From: Methanofollis sp. W23
GTDB lineage: Archaea; Halobacteriota; Methanomicrobia; Methanomicrobiales; Methanofollaceae
Length of the DNA: 64,000 bases
Direction of reading: 5' to 3'
NCBI RefSeq assembly: GCF_017875325.1
Contig: NZ_JAGGMN010000001.1
Location: 1,420,140-1,484,139, forward strand
Below, in pieces: positions 8,051 through 16,866 of the stretch. A program made the translations under genes and the position numbers. The first letter of the stretch is position 1; the number at the start of each line of letters is the position of its first letter. Below the pieces are notes generated by a model that saw only the letters and a program-made list of their open reading frames with translations, was not told the origin of the DNA and made no database searches.

Positions 8051-9751
8051 TCAGGCCGTCTTGACCTCAGACGCCTCGCCAAGCCCGAGTTCCTCGACCG
8101 CGATCTCGCGCATCTTGAACTTCTGGATCTTGCCGGTGACCGACATCGGGAACTCGTCGACGAATTTGTAATATCTCGGGATCTTGAAGCGGGCGATCTG
8201 CCCGGTGCAGAAGTCGACGATCTCCTCTTCGGTGACGGTCTTCCCGTTCGTCGGCTTCACCCAGGCCATCAGTTCCTCGCCGTACTTTGTGTCAGGCACC
8301 CCAATGACATAGGCGTCGGCGATCTTGGGGTGGAGGTGAAGAAACTCCTCGATCTCTCGTGGATAGATGTTCTCGCCGCCCCTGATCACCATCTCCTTGA
8401 GACGCCCTGACATCTTCACATACCCTTCCTCGTCCATCACCCCGAGGTCGCCGGTATGGAGCCAGCCATTGTGGTCCAGGGTGGCGCGGCTGGCAGAGGG
8501 GTTGTTGTAATAGCACTTCATCGTCATATACCCGCGGGCGCAGATCTCGCCGACCACCCCGCAGGGGACGATCCGCCTCGTCGCCGGGTCGATGATCTTG
8601 ATCTCGGTGTGCGGGAAGGCCCGCCCGACCGTCGTCACCCGACGGTCCAGGGGGTCGTCGACGGTGGTCATCGTGATGCCCGGCGAGAGTTCGGTCTGCC
8701 CATAGACAATGACGATGTCTTTCATGTTCATCAGGGTGTTGACCTCCTTCATCACCTCGATCGGGCAGGGCGACCCCGCCATGATCCCGGTGCGCAGGCA
8801 CGAGTAGTCGTACCTGTCGAAGTTGGGGTGAGAGAGTTCGGCGATGAACATCGTCGGCACCCCGTGGAGGGCGGTGCACCGTTCGTTCTGGACCGTCTTC
8901 AGGACCGCCTCGGGCTTGAAGGCCGGGGACGGGATGACCATCGTCGACCCATGGGTGACGCAGGCCATGTTCGAGAGGACCATGCCGAAGCAGTGATAGA
9001 AGGGGACCGGGATACAAAGACGGTCCTTCTCAGTGAACTTCATCCCTTCGCCGATGATGAACCCGTTGTTCATCACGCCGTGGTGGGTGAGGACCACGCC
9101 CTTCGGGAACCCGGTCGTCCCGCTGGTATACTGGATGTTGATCGCGTCGTCGAAGTTAAGGGTCTCCTCACGATCTTCGAGTTCGTCGCGGCTGATCACC
9201 TCGCCCCTCTTGAGCACCTCGTCCCAGGTGAACATCCCGTTGTACGGGATGTCGCCCATGAAGATGATGTTTTTGAGGAACGGGAACTTCTCGGTGGAGA
9301 TCCTCCCTGGCCGCGCCTCGATCGCCTCTGGACAGGCCTCATAGACCATGCCGACATAGTCGGAGGTCTTGAACCGCCCCTGCACGATGAGGGTCGAGAC
9401 CTCGGCCTGCTTGAGGGCGTATTCGAGTTCAAAGACCCGGTAGGAGGGGTTGATGTTGACCAGGATGGCCCCGATCTTTGCGGTCGCAAACTGGGTGAGG
9501 GTCCACTCGGCATAGTTCATCGCCCAGATCGCAACCCGGTCGCCGCGCTCGACGCCGAGTGCCATAAGGCCACGTGCGAGAGAGTTTACCTGAAGAAGAA
9601 ACTCCCGGTACGTCCAGCGGATGTTCTGGTGCACAGATACCAGGGCTTCGTTCTCCGGGTATCGTGCGGCTATACGGTTGAGCATGGCGCCGATGGTCTC
9701 GCCCATCAGCGACAGCCCAGAATGTCCGCATGCATAACTGCCCGTGACCAT
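8051..9751 (-). CDS. AMP-forming acyl-CoA ligase (FadD-like)
   Basis: The 566-residue member of the ANL adenylating superfamily activates a carboxylic acid with ATP to an acyl-AMP and then the CoA thioester. Motifs are IQYTSGTTGFPKGVVLTHHG (P-loop/A3) near residue 205, VYGQTELSP near 355, WLHTGDLG near 435, the hinge GRLKEMVIRGGENIYPREIE, and the C-terminal catalytic lysine in VTGKIQKFKMRE. Length and motifs fit medium/long-chain fatty acid-CoA ligases. The true substrate (fatty acid, benzoate-like or branched acid) cannot be told. It stands alone; a MITE-like element abuts the stop codon and tRNA-Trp lies divergently upstream. Confidence 0.88.
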   Translation of the reverse strand: MVTGSYACGHSGLSLMGETIGAMLNRIAARYPENEALVSVHQNIRWTYREFLLQVNSLARGLMALGVERGDRVAIWAMNYAEWTLTQFATAKIGAILVNINPSYRVFELEYALKQAEVSTLIVQGRFKTSDYVGMVYEACPEAIEARPGRISTEKFPFLKNIIFMGDIPYNGMFTWDEVLKRGEVISRDELEDREETLNFDDAINIQYTSGTTGFPKGVVLTHHGVMNNGFIIGEGMKFTEKDRLCIPVPFYHCFGMVLSNMACVTHGSTMVIPSPAFKPEAVLKTVQNERCTALHGVPTMFIAELSHPNFDRYDYSCLRTGIMAGSPCPIEVMKEVNTLMNMKDIVIVYGQTELSPGITMTTVDDPLDRRVTTVGRAFPHTEIKIIDPATRRIVPCGVVGEICARGYMTMKCYYNNPSASRATLDHNGWLHTGDLGVMDEEGYVKMSGRLKEMVIRGGENIYPREIEEFLHLHPKIADAYVIGVPDTKYGEELMAWVKPTNGKTVTEEEIVDFCTGQIARFKIPRYYKFVDEFPMSVTGKIQKFKMREIAVEELGLGEASEVKTA

Positions 9752-9849
9752 AGATTTTCGTATGTACTGGTGCGAGAAGATCTTATATCATTAGTGCTCG
9801 CCGATCACAATAATTAAGTTAGAGAAGGGCGTACATGTATGATGCATTC

Positions 9850-10018
9850 GGGGTCGTGGCCTAGTCCGGAATGGCGACGGGCTCCAGCGGTCTTTGCGTG
9901 TGATGAACAATGGGTCTACTGATCTGATGATGACCCGTTGGAGCGCTGATGCAGAATCTCGTTCCCCGCGCATGTCGGAGAGACCCGTCGATCGTGAGTT
10001 CAAATCTCACCGACCCCA
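9850..10018 (+). tRNA. tRNA-Trp (anticodon CCA) with 95-base intron
   Basis: Exons are 9850-9887 and 9983-10018. The acceptor stem GGGGTCG pairs with CGACCCC, followed by discriminator A at 10018. The anticodon stem is ACGGG/CCCGT, and the loop C-T-C-C-A-G is interrupted after position 37. The T-arm is GTGAG-TTCAAAT-CTCAC. CCA is not encoded. The position-37/38 intron is the standard archaeal site, cut by the splicing endonuclease at a bulge-helix-bulge. Confidence 0.93.
9888..9982 (+). ncRNA. Box C/D guide RNA in the tRNA-Trp intron
   Basis: The intron carries box C GTGATGA (9900-9906), D' CTGA (9919-9922), C' ATGATGA (9927-9933, or 9924-9930) and D CTGA (9946-9949). The guide before D pairs with the anticodon loop, and its fifth base (9941) faces C34. 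The guide before D' pairs with the 3' exon, and its fifth base (9914) faces C39. This predicts 2'-O-methylation at positions 34 and 39 of the pre-tRNA. It agrees with the known function of archaeal tRNA-Trp introns such as in Haloferax. Confidence 0.9.
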
Positions 10019-10101
10019 CGTTTTCTGAACGTTCTTATCTGATCTATTCCAAGGACCGCCAGGTCTCATGGGCTTTTCTGGACTGTCTTCTCTGGAATTT
10101 T

Positions 10102-10333
10102 ATCTTTGTAGAAGTCCTCTTGATCGTTCTCTTCGCCGGGGTGCGTGCCGCCCCCCCGGGCCCCCACGAGAAGATAGGTGACGGACAGCAATGTCCTCCT
10201 TGTAGTCGTTGATGATGCCTTCCCACCCCTATCTTCATCCCGGGGGTCTGGGCGGCATTCGCCCCCGGCGGGAGCATGGGGGAAGGCAGATACATCACGC
10301 TCACACCAGGATACGCAAGGGTTTCTACAGAGC
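10102..10333 (-). mobile_element. MITE-like element, minus orientation
   Basis: The 232-bp copy begins with a decayed end ATCTTTGTAGAAGTCCTC and ends with GGGTTTCTACAGAGCC. Both GC-rich hairpins are present. The flanks GGAATTTT and AGAATTTC match at 6 of 8 positions. It lies just after tRNA-Trp. Confidence 0.78.
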
Positions 10334-11135
10334 CAGAATTTCAGAGTACGCGGTTGACGCGGTTGAAAAATTGTGCCTGACCACATCAAAAGACGAGGGG
10401 CGGTCCCTCTCCTCTGATCACGTCCCATATGTTCAATCCGGCAGAGTCGTTACAGGGGCGGCCCGTCGATTCATCACGTCTCCCCACACCATACGCATGG
10501 GAGGGCAGTCCCCATCCCCCTCTCCAGGCGGGAGGTCCACGGGAAGATGAGACTGCGAGTTTGAGATACTCTGGATCTGTAGAACCCGGTCGATCATGGA
10601 TCTCTTGGTCGTGCACTGATCTGTGTACCTCCTCCTCGCCGCGACACCATGTGGGAAGATCATCAAAATGGCCGCCCTCCCCTATCTTCGTCATGGGGGT
10701 CCGGGGGCACTCGCCCCAGGCCGATGGTATGGGAAAGCACACCGATCAGAGGTGCCACCCCCCAATCGTAGATTCTTTCCCACCGTCGCGCCGGGGGAAA
10801 CCCCCCGGACCCCCTACGACGAAGATAGCCAGCGGGTGGCATGATGCTCGACCTCGATTCGCCCCTCGAACGCAAGGATAAGGATCAAGAATCAATCCAG
10901 TTCTGAGATAATATTTTCATCCCGTATGCGTGAGGCGTGCTCTCGCCTCATGCGCGATTCTACAGAACCGGTCTTTGAGCAGTCTGCCCCCCGCCGCAGG
11001 GACCCGTCGCATCAGATGGTTCCCTGGGCACCCCCGTCCCTTCCGCCCCCAGGTGGTCCTCCAGTTTCCCTGCTCCCCCGTCACTTTATGTATGAGCGCG
11101 TGCCATCTATATGCAGCATTATTGAAGGGATTTCT
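10334..11135. other. Spacer upstream of fae-hps
   Basis: Apart from the composite repeat at 10573-10969 there is no supported gene. Bases 10981-11080 are C-rich. A TATA-like CTTTATGTAT lies at about 11083-11092, and a GAAGGGA ribosome site at 11124-11130 precedes the fae-hps ATG. Confidence 0.5.
10573..10969. repeat. Longer composite repeat with related ends
   Basis: This 397-bp block starts with GGATCTGTAGAACCC and ends with GATTCTACAGAACC, like the MITE-like ends. Inside are GC-rich hairpins, a CGAATCAATCCAGTTCTGA stretch shared with 5226-5240, and the terminal TATGCGTGAGGCG...CGCCTCATGCG hairpin. The flanks show no clear target duplication. Similar longer blocks occur at 43247-43593 and, incompletely, at 12890-13256. 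Confidence 0.5.
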
Positions 11136-12317
11136 ATGTATCTGATAGGTGAAGCTCTCGTTGGAACTGGCGCGGAACTCGCGCACATCGACCTTATCAT
11201 GGGCGATAAGAACGGACCGGTGGGGATGGCTTTTGCAAACGGTATGTCACAGCTCTCTGCGGGTCACACCCCGCTCCTTGCAGTGGTACGCCCGAACCTC
11301 CTCACCAAACCGGCCACCCTCATCATCCCGAAGGTGACCCTGAAGAATGGCGAGCAGGTGAATGAGATCTTTGGCCCGGCACAGGCCGCCGTCGCGAAGG
11401 CCGTGGCCGACTCGGTCGAAGAAGGTGTCTTTGAGGGCATCGACCTTGACGAGACGGTCATCCTCGCAAGCGTCTTCATCGCGCCCGACGCGGAGGACTA
11501 CAGCAAGATCTACCGCTACAACTATGGCGCCACCAAACTCGCCATCCGCCGTGCCCTCAAGAAGTTCCCGGACACCGAGACCCTCCTCTACGAGAAGGAC
11601 CGGTCCACCCACGCAGTCATGGGCTTCAAGGTCCAGCGGCTCTGGAACCCGCCCTACCTCCAGGTCGCCATGGACCTGGTGGACATGGCGCGGGTCGAGG
11701 CGGTGCTCACCGCGGTCCCGAAGAACGACCACGTCGTCTTCGAGGCCGGCACCCCGCTGATCAAGCAGTTCGGGCTGAACGTCCTCTCTGAGATCAGGAA
11801 GATCAGGCCAGACGCCTTCATCATCGCCGACCTCAAGACCCTGGACACCGGGAACCTGGAGGCACGGATGGCCTCTGACGCCGGTGCCGACGCCGTCGTC
11901 ATCTCAGGCCTCGCCCCGACTGCCACCATCGAGAAGGCGATCGAGGAGACGAAGAAGACCGGCATCTACTCGGTCATCGACATGCTCAATGTCAAGGACC
12001 CGGTCGCGCTCATCAAGGAACTGAAGGTCAAGCCAGACATCGTCGAACTCCACCGCGCCATCGACACCGAAGGCGACGAGTATTCCTGGGGCAACATCCC
12101 GGCGATCAAGGAGGCCGCTGGCGGCAAGCTCCTTGTCGCAACCGCAGGCGGGGTCAGGCAGCACGTCGTGCAGAAGGCCCTGGACTCTGGCGCCGACATC
12201 CTGGTCGTCGGCCGCGCCATCACCGGGAGCAAGGACATCGGTCATGCCGCCGATGAGTTCCTCGAGCGGATGAACGCCCCGGAGATCGACCAGTTCCGGA
12301 TTATGACCGATTTCTAA
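11136..12317 (+). CDS. fae-hps: Bifunctional formaldehyde-activating enzyme / 3-hexulose-6-phosphate synthase
   Basis: The 393-residue fusion has an N-terminal Fae domain (about 1-160) with the catalytic His17 in AELAHIDLIMGDKNGPVG. The C-terminal Hps domain (about 170-390) is an OMP-decarboxylase-type barrel with FEAGTPLIKQFG, DLKTLDTG and TAGGVRQH motifs. Fae joins formaldehyde to tetrahydromethanopterin; Hps condenses formaldehyde with ribulose 5-phosphate, or runs in reverse to make ribulose 5-phosphate for nucleotide synthesis. The ATG at 11136 matches the family start exactly (His17 numbering); the longer upstream frame runs through spacer DNA. A T-rich stretch follows the stop. Confidence 0.96.
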   Translation: MYLIGEALVGTGAELAHIDLIMGDKNGPVGMAFANGMSQLSAGHTPLLAVVRPNLLTKPATLIIPKVTLKNGEQVNEIFGPAQAAVAKAVADSVEEGVFEGIDLDETVILASVFIAPDAEDYSKIYRYNYGATKLAIRRALKKFPDTETLLYEKDRSTHAVMGFKVQRLWNPPYLQVAMDLVDMARVEAVLTAVPKNDHVVFEAGTPLIKQFGLNVLSEIRKIRPDAFIIADLKTLDTGNLEARMASDAGADAVVISGLAPTATIEKAIEETKKTGIYSVIDMLNVKDPVALIKELKVKPDIVELHRAIDTEGDEYSWGNIPAIKEAAGGKLLVATAGGVRQHVVQKALDSGADILVVGRAITGSKDIGHAADEFLERMNAPEIDQFRIMTDF

Positions 12318-12331
12318 TCTTTTCTTTTTTT
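12318..12331 (+). terminator. T-rich terminator after fae-hps
   Basis: A near-continuous T-run (TCTTTTCTTTTTTT) follows directly after the TAA stop. This is the usual form of an archaeal intrinsic terminator; no hairpin is required. Confidence 0.6.
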
Positions 12332-12466
12332 CTGATCCTGGTCCCGGCATGCACGTTCAGCCCTTGAGGGGAGCCTCTGTACCCGTGCGGTATGATTGAG
12401 GGGAGATGGCCGGGCAGTGAATTGAGTGGACTGATCGCAAGGGAGCCCCTACTTTTTCCAGATTTT

Positions 12467-12695
12467 AGCTCTGTAGAAACCCTCATTTATCGTGGGGAGA
12501 ATGCGTGTCATCCACCTTCCCTCATGCTCACACCAGGGGCGCTGCCACCGGACCCCCGGGATGAAGTTGGGGTGGGAAGGTATATTCGAAACCCCCTGAA
12601 GAGGGCGTGCCGTCCTCGACCTATCGTGTGGCGGGGGTTCGGGGAGCGGCCAGCCCCCCGTCAGAGTGATTCATCAAGAGGATTTCTACAGGGCC
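12467..12695 (+). mobile_element. MITE-like element, plus orientation
   Basis: The 229-bp copy runs from AGCTCTGTAGAAACCCTC to GAGGATTTCTACAGGGCC. Its inner sequence closely matches the copy at 38436-38664, including 'atcgtggggagaatgcgtgtca' and 'cctatcgtgtggcggggg'. The flanking octamers CAGATTTT and GATCCTCC do not match, so either the duplication has decayed or the flanks were rearranged. Confidence 0.75.
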
Positions 12696-13412
12696 GATCC
12701 TCCAATCATCTCAAGTTCGCTGGCACTCGCGCCCCGCGCTTCCCCGCATGATATGGTCGAAGTCCGCACAATTCTCTCCATGAACGTCGAATGTGCCTCC
12801 CCATCTCATCCTCATCCAGGGGGTTCTGGGGGCAGCATGCCTCCCGCGAGAAACCATGAGAAGGAGGGGGAAGTCGCGCTCACCCCCAGAGAATAGTGAG
12901 GATTTACTATGACCATGATCCAGAAGATAATCTCTTCAGATTTACATGAGGATCTGAACTCACCAAATGTCATCGAGACCGATACACAGAGGATAAAAAC
13001 TCCCCCGCAATAATCGGCCCTCTGCCTTCCCGCCCTTATCTTCATCCTGGGGGGGTCGGGGGGCAGGCCCCCCGGCGCGATTGAGAGGAAAGGCACGGCG
13101 ATCAAGAACGGCCGACACCCCACAACGAGGATGGGGGGGCGGCGAGTGAACAAGATCCCCACCGATTCCCCAATCTCGAAAAAGAGCGATCAAGTAACGA
13201 GAGATTTTCATCCCGTATGCCAGAGGCGTGAACTCGCCTCATGCTGAATTCTACAGAACCGATCGATCTATAATCAAAGAGGTCATCCCAAAACTCTCCG
13301 GCCTTGCGATGTGACTGGAGTATGTTCCTGAAGGTACCATCACGGCAGAGAGTCCAGGGGGGCCAAAGGCCCGCCAAACTCTCCTCAGCCATGAACAGAC
13401 CCGTAACTGAAC
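12696..13412. repeat. Repeat-filled spacer
   Basis: It holds a GC hairpin near 12820-12840, the ATGA(C/A)(C/A)ATGATCC module at about 12895-13015, further GC hairpins near 13045-13080, and a hairpin module with GTATGCCAGAGGCGTGAACTCGCCTCATGC ending in TTCTACAGAACC at 13208-13256. A GAGGTCATCCCAAAACTCTC block follows at 13282-13301. No coding region is supported. Confidence 0.5.
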
Positions 13413-14066
13413 CTACACCTCGATACTCTCGCCGGGCGCAAGCAGCGCCACCTTGATATCGGTCGTCCGTTCGATCGCCGCCTTGAACTCAGAGAGGTCC
13501 TGGGCGATCGGCGGCCAGGTGTTGTAGTGCATCGGGATGACCGTCTTTGCTCCCACGAACTCGGCCGCCATCATCGCCTCCCTGGGGCCCATCGTATACC
13601 GCCCGCCGACCGGGAGGAGGGCGACCTCGGGACGGTAGAGTTCGCGGACCAACTTCATATCTGAAAAGAGCCCGGTGTCGCCCGCGTGATAGACGGTGAC
13701 CCCGTCCATCCTGACGACAAACCCGGCCGCCACCCCACCATAGTACCCCTCGCCCGCCTCCTCAAGCCATGAAGAATGGAGCGCCGGGGTCATCGTGAAC
13801 GAGACACCATCCACCTCGACCGTCCCGCCGATATTCATCCCCTCGGTCGGCACCCCCCGTGCGTCGAGGTACTTCGCAATCTCGTTCATCGCGACGGTCG
13901 GTTTCCCGATCTCCACCGCCGCCCCGAGGTGATCGGCGTGACCGTGCGTGACAGCCACGATATCCGGACTGGCCGGAACCTCACCTGAAGGGACAAACGG
14001 ATCGATCACCACATCCCTGCTCCCCTTGAGCAGGAAACATGCATGGCCAAGCCACTGGATCTTCAT
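13413..14066 (-). CDS. UPF0173 metal-dependent hydrolase (metallo-beta-lactamase fold)
   Basis: The 217-residue protein matches the UPF0173 family. It starts MKIQWLGHACFLL and carries the MBL zinc motif VTHGHADHLGAA near residue 45, a YHAGDTGLFSDM motif near 140, LLPVGGRYTMGPREA near 165, and a late HYNTW. These supply the two-metal site. The substrate is unknown. The ATG at 14066 is chosen because the family begins with MKIxWxGHA; the upstream extension is not conserved-looking. Its gene ends in spacer DNA and follows the HTH gene on the same strand after 60 bases, so co-transcription is possible. Confidence 0.87.
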   Translation of the reverse strand: MKIQWLGHACFLLKGSRDVVIDPFVPSGEVPASPDIVAVTHGHADHLGAAVEIGKPTVAMNEIAKYLDARGVPTEGMNIGGTVEVDGVSFTMTPALHSSWLEEAGEGYYGGVAAGFVVRMDGVTVYHAGDTGLFSDMKLVRELYRPEVALLPVGGRYTMGPREAMMAAEFVGAKTVIPMHYNTWPPIAQDLSEFKAAIERTTDIKVALLAPGESIEV

Positions 14067-14126
14067 GCACGCAGATCTGTGCCATGAAGTAAAAAAAGGT
14101 GGTACTGGGGGGCCGTGCAACAGGGA

Positions 14127-14735
14127 TCAGGTAATGTCGATCATCTCAGCCTCAGTCACATCGATCGCTTCAGCAAGCCCGTCGTTGGTAACGCCACGGG
14201 TCATCTGTTCAGAGAGGTCGCGGTCCTCGATCACGTCCTTGATCCGTTCCAGGTAAGGGTCAAGAGTCGCGTCCTCATCCATCGCGATCACATGCCTGTA
14301 CTCACGCAGAGACGACGAACTGATCCCAAGAGTCTGGGAGATCTCGTTCATCGTCTTCCCTGAATCGACAAGGTCGGTGAGTTCACTGCGCTCAAAGGGC
14401 ATGTCGAAATCAGAGTCGCGGAAGAGTTTGATCCTGACTCGTGCCCTCGCGACGGTCTTTGCCAGTTTTTCGTTCCCAAGCTCGCGGGCGATCTCAGTGT
14501 CATTCTTACCTTCATTGAAGGCGATGACAAGCGTCGCCAGTTGGCGGGGAGAGAGCTTGGTCTGGAAGAAACCCTGGTCAAGGATCTCGCGCATGATAAG
14601 AGCGATCTCACGCCCCACGGCATCACGGTCCCTGAGACTCCCATGGATCTTCTTCATCGGCTCGACGATCTCCGTCTTGCTGGTGAGGTCCTGGAAGAGG
14701 TCAAGGAGTTCCTTTTTTCTCTTGTCTGCTGGCAT
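14127..14735 (-). CDS. Archaeal protein with two helix-turn-helix-like segments
   Basis: The 202-residue, highly charged protein has no signal or membrane segment. Two stretches look like helix-turn-helix DNA-binding units: SPRQLATLVIAFNEGKNDTE onwards (about 62-105) and a second near 120-150 containing KTMNEISQTLGISSSSLREY. I think it may correspond to the euryarchaeal 'conditioned medium-induced protein 4' group, but this is from memory and uncertain. The upstream AT-rich spacer shared with glyS holds its promoter. A role in transcription or stress response is an inference only. Confidence 0.65.
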   Translation of the reverse strand: MPADKRKKELLDLFQDLTSKTEIVEPMKKIHGSLRDRDAVGREIALIMREILDQGFFQTKLSPRQLATLVIAFNEGKNDTEIARELGNEKLAKTVARARVRIKLFRDSDFDMPFERSELTDLVDSGKTMNEISQTLGISSSSLREYRHVIAMDEDATLDPYLERIKDVIEDRDLSEQMTRGVTNDGLAEAIDVTEAEMIDIT

Positions 14736-15141
14736 GACAATACCACACTAGGTCTGAAATAGAATACGTCTGATCATATTTAAAAATTTTTAATTAATTC
14801 CCGGGACGACCTGTAAGATTCACTCCGAGATATTGAAATATGTTTGGTGTATGGAGTAAAAAAGGCACGACAAAAAAAAGATCCTGCCATTCCACCCCCT
14901 GATCTTTTCAGATTTTTCCACCCCCCGCGCATGGGATTTTTCCGTGCCCATCGGGATGATATCCAACCTTTCTCCCTGGAAATTCTTTCCACACCCCCTA
15001 TTGCGAGGTCGAATTATCTGCGCGGTTCTGCGACAACACCCCCAGGCACACCCCTGCTCCCTGCCAGGTGCCCACCTCGTCCTGGCAGGGAAAGTGTCAC
15101 TATATAATCCTATGGTCAAACAACTATAGGGACTGATCACA
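14736..15141. promoter_or_regulatory. Divergent promoter spacer between the HTH gene and glyS
   Basis: This 406-base spacer lacks repeats and genes. An AT-rich tract at about 14773-14800 (TATTTAAAAATTTTTAATTAATT) is the likely promoter of the HTH gene on the minus strand. A palindrome-like GTGCCTGG...CCAGGTG and CCTCGTCCTGGCAGG region precedes a clear glyS TATA box, CTATATAAT, at 15100-15108. Transcription would start near 15130. Confidence 0.6.
15100..15108 (+). promoter_or_regulatory. TATA box of glyS-hef
   Basis: CTATATAAT lies about 34-42 bases before the GTG start. That places the expected start of transcription about 10 bases before the coding region. Confidence 0.6.
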
Positions 15142-16866
15142 GTGAGTGACATCTACGATAAAGTCATAGAACTTGCAAAACGCCGCGGCTTTGTCTGGCC
15201 CTCAGCAGAGCTCTATGGCTCTGTTGCCGGGTTCATCGATTACGGCCCGCTCGGTGCCATGACAAAACGGCGGATCGAAGACATCTGGAGACACTACTAT
15301 ATCATCAGAGAAGGCTACTACGAGATCGAGTGCCCGACCGTCGGGACCGAGTCCATATATCTCGCCTCAGGCCATGTGAAGGGATTTGCCGACAAGATGT
15401 GCCAGTGCCCCCACTGCCACGAATATTTCCGGGCGGACCACCTTGCCGAGGCATGCGGGGTCGAGAATGGCGCGGTCCTCTCCAAAGAGGACCTGGAAGC
15501 CGCCATCACCGACGCCACCTGCCCGTCCTGCGGCGAACCCTTCGGGCAGACCGAGGTCTTTGACTTCAACCTGATGTTCCAGACGACCATCGGCCCAGGT
15601 TCACAGCGGAAAGGGTATCTCAGGCCCGAGACCGCCCAGGGGATCTTCACCGACTTCTCCAGGCTCTCGCGCTTCTACCGGCAGAAACTCCCCTTCGGCG
15701 CCGTCCAGATCGGCAAGTCGTACAGGAACGAGATCTCGCCGCGCCAGGGCATGATCCGCCTGCGCGAGTTCACCCAGGCAGAAGCCGAGATCTTTGTCAA
15801 CCCCCAGGAGAAGACGCACCCCGCCTTTGCGCGCTACGCCGACTACCCCGTAGAACTCTGGGCGATCGAGCAGCAGCAGCAGAACACCGAGGCGATCACC
15901 AGGACGATGCGCCAGGCGGTGGACGAGGGGATCATCGCCAACGAGTATATCGCCTATTACCTCGCCCTCACCCACGAACTCCTGGCCGCCATCGGGATCG
16001 ATCCGAAGCGGACCCGCTTCAGGCAGCACCTCCCTGACGAGCGGGCCCACTATGCCATCGACTGCTGGGACGCCGAAGTGTACTCTGAGCGGTTCGGGTG
16101 GGTCGAGGTCGTCGGGATCGCCGACAGGACCGACTACGACCTCAAGGCCCATGCGGCCGAGAGCGGGGACTCCATGACCGTCTTTGTCCCCTTCGACAAG
16201 GCGCGCAAAGAGACGAGGAAGCGGATCGTCGCCAACATGGGCGTGCTCGGCCCCAAGTACCGCGGCAAGGCCGCAAAGATCGCCGCCGCCCTGGAAGAGG
16301 CGATGCCCGGACCTGACGGCGCCGAGGTGGTCGTCGACGGCGAGACGATCTTTGTGCCAGGCGACCTCTACACCCTCCACGAGGAGGAGGTCGAGGTGCG
16401 GGGCGCCGAGGTGATGCCCCATGTCATCGAGCCCTCGTACGGGGTCGACCGGATGATCTACTCGGTTCTCGAACACGCCTATGAAGAAGAGGATGTCGAC
16501 GGCGAGGTCCGGAAGGTGCTCCGCCTCGCCCCATGTATCGCCCCGGTCCAGGTGGCGGTCTTCCCGCTGGTGAACAAGGACGGCCTCGACACGATCGCGC
16601 GGGAGATCACCGTCGACCTCCAGGACGCCGGCGTGCTTGCCGACTACGACGACAACGGGGCGATCGGCCGCCGGTACCGCAGGCAGGACGAGATCGGGAC
16701 GCCCTTTGCGGTGACCGTCGATACCGAGACGAAAGAGGCGGGGACGGTCACCCTGCGTGACCGCGACTCCATGGCACAGGTGCGGGTCAGGACCGACGCT
16801 CTGGTCCAGACGCTGGTCTCTCTTACCAGGGGCCGCACCACCTTTGCCGACCTTACGACAGAATGA
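15142..16866 (+). CDS. glyS: Glycyl-tRNA synthetase (archaeal/eukaryotic alpha2 type)
   Basis: The 574-residue class II synthetase charges tRNA-Gly. Class II motifs are visible: motif 1 around YGPLGAMTKRRIEDIW (35-50), motif 2 with SYRNEISPRQGMIRLREFTQAE (194-215), and motif 3 in PHVIEPSYGVDRM (about 430). A zinc-ribbon-like CQCPHCH...CPSCGEPFG insertion lies at about 88-135. The C-terminal anticodon-binding domain includes AVFPLVNKDGL. A GTG start is used, giving the usual MSDIYDKV onset. The downstream hef gene overlaps its stop by 4 bases (ATGA), suggesting co-translation. Confidence 0.96.
   Translation: MSDIYDKVIELAKRRGFVWPSAELYGSVAGFIDYGPLGAMTKRRIEDIWRHYYIIREGYYEIECPTVGTESIYLASGHVKGFADKMCQCPHCHEYFRADHLAEACGVENGAVLSKEDLEAAITDATCPSCGEPFGQTEVFDFNLMFQTTIGPGSQRKGYLRPETAQGIFTDFSRLSRFYRQKLPFGAVQIGKSYRNEISPRQGMIRLREFTQAEAEIFVNPQEKTHPAFARYADYPVELWAIEQQQQNTEAITRTMRQAVDEGIIANEYIAYYLALTHELLAAIGIDPKRTRFRQHLPDERAHYAIDCWDAEVYSERFGWVEVVGIADRTDYDLKAHAAESGDSMTVFVPFDKARKETRKRIVANMGVLGPKYRGKAAKIAAALEEAMPGPDGAEVVVDGETIFVPGDLYTLHEEEVEVRGAEVMPHVIEPSYGVDRMIYSVLEHAYEEEDVDGEVRKVLRLAPCIAPVQVAVFPLVNKDGLDTIAREITVDLQDAGVLADYDDNGAIGRRYRRQDEIGTPFAVTVDTETKEAGTVTLRDRDSMAQVRVRTDALVQTLVSLTRGRTTFADLTTE

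Noticed and set aside
8456..9817. 453-codon frame antisense to the acyl-CoA ligase
   Set aside because: It is a GC-driven shadow: residues are rich in Arg/Asp/His/Gly with no motif, while the opposite strand has a full ANL enzyme.
10926..11135. N-terminal extension of Fae-Hps
   Set aside because: It reads through spacer and repeat DNA; only the ATG at 11136 places the catalytic histidine at residue 17 as in known Fae proteins.
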